DNA of 5,190 nt from an uncultured Eubacteriales bacterium (GTDB lineage: Bacteria > Bacillota > Clostridia > Oscillospirales > Oscillospiraceae): contig ONVR01000172.1 in NCBI GenBank assembly GCA_900321335.1, forward strand, positions 1 to 5,190. The letters are read 5' to 3'. This document shows positions 1-5,190 of this stretch, one piece after another. The notes below the pieces were generated by a model, which was given only the letters and a program-made list of their open reading frames with translations, ran no database searches and was not told the origin of the DNA. Position numbers and translations under genes: made by a program. Numbering within the stretch: position 1 is the stretch's first letter; each line of letters opens with the position of its first letter.

Positions 1-1
1 C

Positions 2-922
2 CGGCAGGGCACCGGCGCCAGAGCAGCACTGGTATCCGTTGACCGGGACCTGATGGTGATCCCCAGTCTGGCCATCCACGCCGACCGAAACGCCAACGAC
101 GGCGCCAGTTACAACCCCCAGACGGACATGCAGCCCCTGCTGGGTTCGGAGACGGCGAAGGGAAAGCTCCATGCGCTGATCGCCGAAACGCTGGGAATCG
201 GACCGGGGGATATTCTGGGGTCTGATCTCTATCTGTACCTGCGTCAGCAAGGCACGGTTCTGGGGCTCGACGAGGAGTACCTCTGCGCGCCGCGGCTGGA
301 CGATCTGATGTGCGCCTACACCACGGTGCAGGGCTTCCTGGCCGGGGATAACGCCTCCATGATCCCCCTGTGCTGCGTGTTTGACAACGAGGAGGTGGGA
401 AGCTCCACCCGGCAGGGGGCCGCCTCCACCTTCCTGCGGGACGTGCTGGAGCGGATCGCCGCCGGTACCGGCAAAGACGCAGACGCCCTCCGGGCGGCCC
501 TGGCGGCCAGCTTTATGGTCTCCGCCGACAACGCCCACGCCATTCACCCCAACCACCCGGAGAAGTATGACGGGGACAACTGCTGTCACATGAACAAGGG
601 CGTGGTCATCAAGCACAACGCCAACCAGCGCTATGCCACCGACGCCTATTCCGCCGCCGTGTTCCGGGCCGTGTGTGAAAAGGCGTCCGTCCCCTGTCAG
701 ACCTTTGCCAACCGGGCGGACGCGCCGGGCGGCTCGACCCTGGGCAACATCTCCATCCGGCAGGTCTCCGTGCCCACCGTGGACATGGGGCTGGCTCAGC
801 TTGCCATGCATTCCTGCTATGAGACGGCCGGGACGGCGGACGCCGATTTTATGATCCGGGCCATGCAGACGTATTTCTCCGCAGACTACCGGGGAGACGG
901 CAGCGTCTTCACCCTGGGCTGA
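2..922 (+). CDS. M18 family metallo-aminopeptidase, 3' part (5' end outside window)
   Basis: Cytosolic dinuclear-zinc aminopeptidase that removes N-terminal residues from peptides (aspartyl aminopeptidase/ApeB type). The frame is open from base 2, and the residues before the first ATG (53) already fit the family (VDRDLMVIPSLAIH), so that ATG is internal. About 306 residues are present; family members are usually 420-480, so roughly the first quarter to third is missing, including the first zinc-ligand His. Visible family signatures are PRLDDL (metal-bridging Asp, codon 299-301), DNEEVGS (383-403; catalytic Glu then metal-ligand Glu), SADNAHAIHP (Asp ligand, 527-529) and MHSCYE (His ligand, 809-811). 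All active-site residues expected in this part are intact, so the gene looks functional. It ends TGA at 920-922, with no hairpin before the next gene 22 bp away, so the two are probably co-transcribed. The family call is firm; the peptide substrate is not known from sequence. Confidence 0.95.
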   Translation, partial: RQGTGARAALVSVDRDLMVIPSLAIHADRNANDGASYNPQTDMQPLLGSETAKGKLHALIAETLGIGPGDILGSDLYLYLRQQGTVLGLDEEYLCAPRLDDLMCAYTTVQGFLAGDNASMIPLCCVFDNEEVGSSTRQGAASTFLRDVLERIAAGTGKDADALRAALAASFMVSADNAHAIHPNHPEKYDGDNCCHMNKGVVIKHNANQRYATDAYSAAVFRAVCEKASVPCQTFANRADAPGGSTLGNISIRQVSVPTVDMGLAQLAMHSCYETAGTADADFMIRAMQTYFSADYRGDGSVFTLG

Positions 923-930
923 CGAGACAG

Positions 931-937
931 AAGGAGG
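931..937 (+). promoter_or_regulatory. Ribosome binding site of the aldo/keto reductase gene
   Basis: AAGGAGG lies seven bases upstream of the ATG at 945, a near-perfect match to the 16S anti-Shine-Dalgarno sequence. It fixes the start of the downstream gene and predicts strong translation. It sits wholly inside the 22-bp gap after the aminopeptidase stop codon. Confidence 0.85.
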
Positions 938-944
938 TTTTTCC

Positions 945-2093
945 ATGCTGTATCGGGAATTGGGCAATACCGGCATGTCCGTGAGCGTCATCGCCATGGG
1001 CTGCGAGGGCATGACGGAGGAGAACTGCGCCATGACGGCAAAGCTCTTTGACGAGGCGGAGGCCCTGGGGATCAACTACTTCGATCTGTACGCCTCCGAC
1101 CCGGCCCTGCGCCAGGCCGTGGGCAAGGCCCTCAAGGGCCGCCGGGAGAAGTTTTATATCCAGTCCCACCTCTGCTCCGTCTGGAAAAACGGCCAGTATC
1201 TCCGGACCCGGGACCTGGAAGAGGTCAAAACGGGCTTTGCCGGGATGATGGCCCTTCTGGACACGGACTATCTGGACGTGGGCATGATCCACTACTGCGA
1301 CGCCATGAGCGACTGGGAGGCCATTGTGGAAAACGGGATCCTGGACTACGCCCGGGAGCTGAAAGCCGCGGGCCGGATCCGGCATATCGGCCTGTCCAGC
1401 CACAACCCGCTGGTGGCGGAGCGGGCCGTGACGGAGGGCGGCATCGAGGTGCTGATGTTCTCCGTGAACCCCTGCTACGACCTCCAGCCCGCCGGGGAGG
1501 ACGTAAACGCCCTGTGGGCCGACGAGGCCTATGAAAAGCATCTGACCAACATGGACCCGGACCGGCAGCGGCTCTACGAGACCTGCCAGCGCCTGGGGGT
1601 GGGCATCACGGTGATGAAGGCCTTTGGCGGCGGCGATCTGCTCAAAAGCGACCTGTCCCCCGCCGGCGTCGCCCTGACGGTCAACCAGTGCATTCACTAC
1701 GCCCTGTCCCGGCCCGCCGTCACCGCCGTTCTGGCCGGTGCCCACAGCCCGCAGCAGCTCCGGCAGAGCGCCGCCTACTGCCAGGCCTCCGATGAGGACC
1801 GGGACTACGCCGCCGCTCTGGCCTCCTTCCCGAAAATCAGCTGGAAAGGCCACTGCATGTACTGCAGCCACTGCGCCCCCTGTCCCCAGCAGATCAGCGT
1901 GGCGGACGTGACCAAGTTCCTCAACCTGGCCCAGGCCCAGCGCACCCTGCCGGAGACGGTGCGGGAGCACTACAAGGTCCTGGCCCACCACGCCGGGGAG
2001 TGTATCCAGTGCGGCGCCTGTGAGACCCGATGTCCCTTCGGCGTGGCCATCCGGGAGAACATGAAAAAGGCCGCGGCGGTCTTCGGTTATTAA
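945..2093 (+). CDS. Aldo/keto reductase with C-terminal 4Fe-4S ferredoxin-like motifs
   Basis: Complete 382-residue cytosolic protein. Residues about 1-290 form an aldo/keto reductase barrel: N-terminal YRELGNTGMSVSVIAMG, a conserved Asp (D47), IHYCD (H116, matching the family active-site His), IRHIGLSSHNP, and a late GAHSPQQL cofactor-side motif. The tail carries two cysteine groups: C304/C307/C310/C313 followed by Pro, the CxxCxxCxPCP form usual in Fe-S aldo/keto reductases, and C353/C356/C359/C363-Pro, a classical 4Fe-4S ferredoxin motif. This implies electron transfer between the barrel and one or two clusters. The canonical catalytic Tyr and Lys seem absent: D52 stands where the Tyr of DTAxxYG would be, and S74-H75 where the Lys-bearing strand would be. 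Simple NADPH-carbonyl reduction is therefore uncertain. The start is set by the AAGGAGG site at 931-937. It probably shares a transcript with the aminopeptidase. Substrate unknown. Confidence 0.93.
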   Translation: MLYRELGNTGMSVSVIAMGCEGMTEENCAMTAKLFDEAEALGINYFDLYASDPALRQAVGKALKGRREKFYIQSHLCSVWKNGQYLRTRDLEEVKTGFAGMMALLDTDYLDVGMIHYCDAMSDWEAIVENGILDYARELKAAGRIRHIGLSSHNPLVAERAVTEGGIEVLMFSVNPCYDLQPAGEDVNALWADEAYEKHLTNMDPDRQRLYETCQRLGVGITVMKAFGGGDLLKSDLSPAGVALTVNQCIHYALSRPAVTAVLAGAHSPQQLRQSAAYCQASDEDRDYAAALASFPKISWKGHCMYCSHCAPCPQQISVADVTKFLNLAQAQRTLPETVREHYKVLAHHAGECIQCGACETRCPFGVAIRENMKKAAAVFGY

Positions 2094-2094
2094 A

Positions 2095-2128
2095 AAATCC
2101 CATGGAGCAGTTTTGCTCCATGGGATTT
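2095..2128. terminator. Bidirectional Rho-independent terminator between convergent genes
   Basis: A perfect 15-bp inverted repeat (2095-2109 with 2114-2128) encloses a four-base loop (GTTT). It starts one base after the reductase stop codon and ends 15 bases before the MATE stop codon. Read on the - strand the stem is followed by a run of T from the A tract at 2092-2097, a strong terminator for the exporter gene. Read on the + strand the tail is T-rich but interrupted (TTTCTCTGTTTTC), weaker but plausible for the reductase unit. The stem core contains CCATGG, itself a palindrome. Confidence 0.9.
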
Positions 2129-2143
2129 CTCTGTTTTCAGGTC

Positions 2144-3475
2144 TCACCGCAGGGCCACCCGCTTCCAGCGGCCGGTGAGAATGTGGCTGTAGCAGACGAT
2201 GGCCGCCAGGGCCCAGGACATGGCCATGCTGTACCAGAGGATGGGGTAACCCACGGGCCCGTTGAGGGTATAGGCAAACAGCACCCGGCTGCCCAGCGCC
2301 GTCAGGGCGCAGAAGGTGGCCCAGAACCCCTCGCCCGTTCCCTGGAGCATGCCGTTTCCGGGGAAGTAGATGCCAAAGAGCACAAAGGCAAAGCACATAA
2401 AGCTCAGGTGCTCCATGCAGTAGGCCCGGGACTGTCCGGTGATGCCGAACACGCCGATCAGCGGCGCCCGGAACAGGTATACGATCCCGGAGAGCACCGC
2501 GGTGATGACAAAGCACATGACCAGCGTCTGGACGATGCCCTTTGCGATCCGGTCGTTTCTCCCGGCGCCCTTGTTCTGGCCGCAGTAGGTGGCCATGGTA
2601 TTCTGAAAGGCCACGATGGGGATCAGACAGTAATTTTCGATCCGGCTTGCCACGGTATAGGAGGCCGTCATGGATTCCCCGTAGGAGTTGACCAGCCGCT
2701 GGAGGAAAACGAAGCCGCAGGAGACGATGACCTGCTGAATGGCCATGGGCAGGCCCACCCCCAGCAGGGTCCGGGCCACCTTGCCGTCGCAGACGAACTC
2801 CTCTTTTTTATAGCGCAGAAGTTCGTACTTCTTGTTCATGTACACAAAACCCGCCGCGCAGGAGCAGAGCTGGGACAGATCCGTGGCAACGGCGGCGCCG
2901 GCCACGCCCCACCGGAACACCGCCACAAAGAGCAGGTCCAGCAGGATATTCACCACCGAGGAGATCAACAGGAAATACAGCGTCGCCCGGCTGTCCCCCA
3001 GAGAGCGGAGGATGGCCGCCACGATGTTATAGCCAAACTGGAACACCAGCCCCACGGAATAGATGGCAAAATACGTGATGGCCATATCCAGCAGGGAGGC
3101 CGGAACGGCAATGGCGTACCGGAGAATAAACCGGCTGAAAACCACGCCGATTACGGCCGCCGCCACGCCCATAGCCAGCATGACGCATATGGCCGTGGAG
3201 GCGCCGGTGCGGAACTGCCGATAGTCCCTGGCCCCGTACTTCTGGGCCAGATACACCCCCGCCCCGGTGGAAAACCCGATGGCAAGAGCCGTAAAGAGCA
3301 TGGTCAGAGCGGCGCAGGTACCCACGGCGGACAGGGCCGCCTCGCTGTGGAAATTGCCCACGATGATGGTATCCGCCGTATTGTACAGCTGCTGAAGCAG
3401 GTTCCCCGCCATGATGGGCAGGGCGAACAGCAGCACGATCTTCCAGGGCGTCCCGGTGGTCAGATCCTTCCTCAC
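2144..3475 (-). CDS. MATE family multidrug/metabolite efflux transporter
   Basis: Complete 443-residue inner-membrane protein, the usual MATE length, with about twelve hydrophobic segments in two homologous halves. MATE pumps export drugs or organic cations using a Na+ or H+ gradient. The N-terminus is characteristic: LTTGTPWKIVLLFALPIMAG (P20 in TM1) followed by NLLQQLYNTADTIIVGNF with D35, then TM2 around residues 47-69. The second half restarts near VARTLLGVGLPMAIQQVIVS. The start is GTG (3473-3475): an in-frame TGA at 3482-3484 rules out a longer protein, the next in-frame Met (residue 22) would cut off TM1, and AGAGGTG (3483-3489) is well placed. The gene begins 13 bp after the activase stop codon, so the two are almost surely co-transcribed and perhaps translationally coupled. 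Substrate cannot be read from sequence; the operon suggests a compound related to the glycyl radical enzyme, which is inference. Confidence 0.95.
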   Translation of the reverse strand: MRKDLTTGTPWKIVLLFALPIMAGNLLQQLYNTADTIIVGNFHSEAALSAVGTCAALTMLFTALAIGFSTGAGVYLAQKYGARDYRQFRTGASTAICVMLAMGVAAAVIGVVFSRFILRYAIAVPASLLDMAITYFAIYSVGLVFQFGYNIVAAILRSLGDSRATLYFLLISSVVNILLDLLFVAVFRWGVAGAAVATDLSQLCSCAAGFVYMNKKYELLRYKKEEFVCDGKVARTLLGVGLPMAIQQVIVSCGFVFLQRLVNSYGESMTASYTVASRIENYCLIPIVAFQNTMATYCGQNKGAGRNDRIAKGIVQTLVMCFVITAVLSGIVYLFRAPLIGVFGITGQSRAYCMEHLSFMCFAFVLFGIYFPGNGMLQGTGEGFWATFCALTALGSRVLFAYTLNGPVGYPILWYSMAMSWALAAIVCYSHILTGRWKRVALR

Positions 3476-3482
3476 GGTCCGT

Positions 3483-3489
3483 CACCTCT
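3483..3489 (-). promoter_or_regulatory. Ribosome binding site of the MATE gene, touching the activase stop codon
   Basis: On the - strand AGAGGTG lies seven bases before the GTG start at 3475. Its first base is the last base of the activase stop codon (TGA, 3491-3489), so ribosomes terminating on the activase could reinitiate here. It supports GTG as the true start. Confidence 0.7.
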
Positions 3490-4481
3490 CACAGCTCGAT
3501 CTTGGCGCTGGAGCCCGCCACCGCGGGCAGACCGAACTCCTCCCGCAGCAGCTCCGCCAGGTGCAGGAGATTTGCCTCCCACTGGCTCCGCTCCGGGGCC
3601 TGGTAATCCTCAAGGGGATAGGGCTTTCCGATGGAGGCGTACTTCTCCGTACCCATTTTCCGGTAGGGCAGCAGCTGATACTGGACGATATTGCCCCTGA
3701 CGTTCTCCGCCAGGAACCGGCCGATGGCCCGGATGTTGTCCTCGTCGGCGTTGTAGTCCGGAACGATGGGGGTCCGGATCACCAGCTTTTTCCCCAGCTC
3801 CCCGGCCCGGATGATATTTTTCAGGATCTGCTCGTTGCCCCGGCCGGTGATCTCTTTGTGCCGGGCGCTGTCCATGCACTTGATATCCGTGATCACCAGA
3901 TCCGCGTAGGGGATCACCGCCTCCATATGCTCCGTGGGCACGTTCAGAGCCGTCTCAATGCAGGTGCCGATGGAGGCCTCCTTGCACGCCCGGAGCAGCA
4001 TGGCGGCAAACTCCCACTGGAGCAGCACCTCGCCCCCGTTGAGGGTGACGCCGCCGCCGGTCTTCTGGTAAAAGCTCCTGTCCTCGGCGATGAGCTTCAT
4101 CAGCCGCTCCAGCGTCATCAGCTCCCCCCAGGCCTTGATGGCCCGGGCGGGACAGGCGTCGGTACATTTCATGCATTCCAGGCAGTCCTCCTGCATGTGC
4201 ACGGCAACCAGATTCCCCTCTCCGTCAAACTCGATGGGCGCGCCCCCCTTGGGGCAGACCTTGACGCAGTAGCCGCACTTGTCCTTCGTCAGGCATTTGG
4301 CCGGGTAAAAGGCGATCTGGTTTCTGGGATCGATGGTCTCCGGATTGCTGCACCAGGGGCAGTGCATATTGCAGCCCTTGAAAAAGATCTCCGTCCGGAT
4401 CCCGGGGCCGTCGTGGATGGTATACTTCTGGATATTCGTAACGAGGGCGCAGGGCTCCCCGGCCGCGTTGTGGTATAACAT
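3489..4481 (-). CDS. Glycyl radical enzyme activase (radical SAM, two extra 4Fe-4S motifs)
   Basis: Complete 330-residue cytosolic activase. It cleaves S-adenosylmethionine reductively and abstracts hydrogen from the C-terminal glycine of its partner, very likely the enzyme encoded just upstream. YTIHDGPGIRT (residues 20-30) is the family N-terminal signature. C37-x3-C41-x2-C44 (CNMHCPWC) binds the radical-SAM cluster. A ferredoxin-like insert follows: C63-x5-C69-x2-C72-x3-C76-Pro and C100-x2-C103-x2-C106-x3-C110-Pro, typical of activases for dehydratase/decarboxylase-type glycyl radical enzymes and lacking in the short pyruvate formate-lyase activase. The SAM-binding motif is GGGVTLNGGEVLLQ (142-155), where most relatives have SGGEP. 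VITDIKCMDSARHKEITG and KLVIRTPIVPDYN match later conserved blocks. ATG at 4481 is the only upstream start before an in-frame TGA at 4500-4502, and AGGTGAG (4485-4491) precedes it. Database labels may say pyruvate formate-lyase activase; the two clusters argue against that partner. Confidence 0.95.
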   Translation of the reverse strand: MLYHNAAGEPCALVTNIQKYTIHDGPGIRTEIFFKGCNMHCPWCSNPETIDPRNQIAFYPAKCLTKDKCGYCVKVCPKGGAPIEFDGEGNLVAVHMQEDCLECMKCTDACPARAIKAWGELMTLERLMKLIAEDRSFYQKTGGGVTLNGGEVLLQWEFAAMLLRACKEASIGTCIETALNVPTEHMEAVIPYADLVITDIKCMDSARHKEITGRGNEQILKNIIRAGELGKKLVIRTPIVPDYNADEDNIRAIGRFLAENVRGNIVQYQLLPYRKMGTEKYASIGKPYPLEDYQAPERSQWEANLLHLAELLREEFGLPAVAGSSAKIEL

Positions 4482-4484
4482 GGT

Positions 4485-4491
4485 CTCACCT
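4485..4491 (-). promoter_or_regulatory. Ribosome binding site of the activase gene
   Basis: On the - strand AGGTGAG lies just before the ATG at 4481, with the AGGTG core five bases from the start codon. The spacing is slightly short and the match is weaker than AGGAGG, which fits modest expression of an activase needed in smaller amounts than its enzyme. Confidence 0.6.
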
Positions 4492-4511
4492 GTCTTTTCT
4501 CAGATATCGGA

Positions 4512-4548
4512 AAACTGACCGAACACCCATGGGGGATCCGGTCAGTTT
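4512..4548 (-). terminator. Hairpin between glycyl radical enzyme and activase genes (leaky terminator/attenuator)
   Basis: A perfect 10-bp inverted repeat (4512-4521 with 4539-4548; AAACTGACCG/CGGTCAGTTT) has a 17-base loop and lies 24 bp past the radical enzyme stop codon. On the - strand the stem ends in a short TTTT and then CCGATATC, so the U tract is weak. I read it as a partial terminator, or an mRNA 3'-end stabiliser, that would lower activase and MATE expression relative to the enzyme. No convincing promoter is visible in the remaining gap, which fits read-through. The functional role is inferred. Confidence 0.55.
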
Positions 4549-4572
4549 CGATTGTTTCACAGCCTCACGCCA

Positions 4573-5190
4573 TCACTCGAAGGACAGTTCCGTCCGGCCG
4601 ATGATGTCGTCCTGAAGCGCCTTGTTGAGCTCCACAAAATAGGCGCTGTAGCCCGCCACCCGGACCAGCAGATCCCGGTAGTTGGCGGGGTCCTTCTGGG
4701 CGGCGATGAGCGTCTCCTGATTGGCCACGGTAAACTGGCTGTGCATGCCCTTGCGCTGGATGTACTCGTCGATCAGGGCGATGAAGTTGTCCCGCCCCGC
4801 GGTGCCCACCAGGGTGTTGGGAGAAAACTTCCAGTTGAGCAGGGTGCCGTTGGTGGCTCTGGCGTGGTCCAGCTTGGTCACGGATTTACAGATGGCGATG
4901 GGGCCACGGATATCGTGGCTGCAGCACTTGGTGTGGACGGCGCCCATGCAGTCGGACACGGGCTCAAAAGCCTTGCGCCCCTCTACGGACGCCCACTGGT
5001 TCTGGCCGTGGGCCACGTTCACCGTCACAGAATAGGCGCCGGGCTGGAAGAAGCCCCCGTGAGCGTTTTTCCGGTGCTCGATGTGCTTGCACCAGGTGTC
5101 CATGGCGAATTTGGCCAGCATATCGGCGTAATCGTCGTCGTTGCCGTAGTGGTGGACCCGGTCGGAGTTGACGTAGGCATACAGGTCCTC
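4573..5190 (-). CDS. Glycyl radical enzyme, C-terminal quarter (5' part outside window)
   Basis: The frame is open from the right edge to the TGA at 4573-4575, giving 205 residues of a protein that in this family is usually 780-850 long. The glycyl radical motif is RVAGYSAYF; the radical glycine codon is 4651-4653, 26 residues from the C-terminus. Other family features are EGRKAFEPVSD, GPIAICKSVTKLDH, NGTLLNWKFSP, QFTVANQETLIAAQKDP before the radical loop, and a tail LQDDIIGRTE. RVAGYSAYF with this tail resembles glycerol/diol dehydratase, choline lyase and hydroxyproline dehydratase types more than true pyruvate formate-lyase (VSGYAVRF). The substrate cannot be assigned: the catalytic Cys and nearby Glu are in the missing part. 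The stretch 4900-4953 is unusually Cys-rich and differs from the common ADGxSPxxGxDxxGPTA pattern as I recall it. It heads a likely operon with the activase and MATE gene. Such enzymes work only without oxygen, since O2 cleaves the chain at the radical glycine. Confidence 0.95.
   Translation of the reverse strand, partial: EDLYAYVNSDRVHHYGNDDDYADMLAKFAMDTWCKHIEHRKNAHGGFFQPGAYSVTVNVAHGQNQWASVEGRKAFEPVSDCMGAVHTKCCSHDIRGPIAICKSVTKLDHARATNGTLLNWKFSPNTLVGTAGRDNFIALIDEYIQRKGMHSQFTVANQETLIAAQKDPANYRDLLVRVAGYSAYFVELNKALQDDIIGRTELSFE

Noticed and set aside
909..2516. 535-codon open frame on the - strand opposite the reductase and the terminator region
   Set aside because: It runs antisense to a clear aldo/keto reductase, reads through the terminator hairpin, and its translation is His/Gly/Val-rich without any recognisable domain. 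It is a by-product of GC-rich third codon positions.
3027..3485. 152-codon frame on the - strand starting at an upstream GTG near the MATE start
   Set aside because: It overlaps the MATE gene in another frame and gives an Arg/Gly/His-rich sequence with no membrane segments; the MATE frame is strongly supported.
2030..3700. 556-codon open frame on the + strand opposite the MATE gene
   Set aside because: It spans the reductase end, terminator, whole MATE gene and activase end. The translation is hydrophilic and low in complexity, rich in Gly/His/Gln, with no domain; the opposite strand encodes a textbook MATE protein.
3411..4478. 355-codon open frame on the + strand opposite the activase
   Set aside because: It is antisense to a complete activase with all cluster motifs. 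No homology-like motif is visible, and GC-biased codons explain the lack of stops.
2101..4533. CCATGG in the convergent terminator and CCCATGGG in the loop of the second hairpin, considered as a shared operator or repeat
   Set aside because: Only six to eight bases are shared, the flanks differ, and one copy is in a stem while the other is in a loop. Chance is the simplest explanation in GC-rich DNA.
945..4573. Direct functional partnership of the aldo/keto reductase with the glycyl radical enzyme (for example reducing its aldehyde product)
   Set aside because: The genes are convergent and separated by a strong terminator, and the reductase groups with an aminopeptidase. Proximity alone does not support a shared pathway.
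4721..5035. 104-codon frame on the + strand opposite the glycyl radical enzyme
   Set aside because: It lies antisense to the conserved C-terminal domain of the enzyme, with no plausible ribosome binding site or recognisable family.

Overview
The window is GC-rich (roughly 60-65 % by eye) and densely coding. Gene content (M18 aminopeptidase, Fe-S aldo/keto reductase, MATE transporter, glycyl radical enzyme with its radical-SAM activase) and AGGAGG/AGGTG-type ribosome binding sites suggest a strictly anaerobic, high-GC clostridial gut-type bacterium (Oscillospiraceae-like). This assignment is an inference from style and gene content, not from a marker gene.

Layout: two convergent gene groups meet at a bidirectional terminator near 2095-2128. 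On the + strand lie the 3' part of an M18 metallo-aminopeptidase gene (2-922) and, 22 bp later, a complete aldo/keto reductase gene with C-terminal ferredoxin-type cysteine motifs (945-2093). On the - strand, in transcription order, lie the 3' quarter of a glycyl radical enzyme gene (5190-4573, running off the right edge), a 91-bp gap holding a hairpin, the glycyl-radical-enzyme activase (4481-3489), and, 13 bp later, a MATE-family exporter with a GTG start (3475-2144).

Function: the activase uses S-adenosylmethionine to place a radical on the C-terminal glycine of the neighbouring enzyme (glycine codon 4651-4653), which then performs radical chemistry on a substrate that cannot be named, because the catalytic Cys/Glu region lies outside the window. 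The tightly linked MATE pump may export a product, substrate analogue or toxic by-product of that pathway. The aminopeptidase and reductase form a separate transcription unit with no evident functional link to the radical enzyme.

The best candidate for something undescribed is the glycyl radical enzyme-activase-MATE unit, with an unusual cysteine-rich stretch in the enzyme C-terminal domain and a variant SAM-binding motif in the activase. No RNA gene, CRISPR array, insertion sequence or attachment site was seen, and no stretch over 300 bp lacks a gene.
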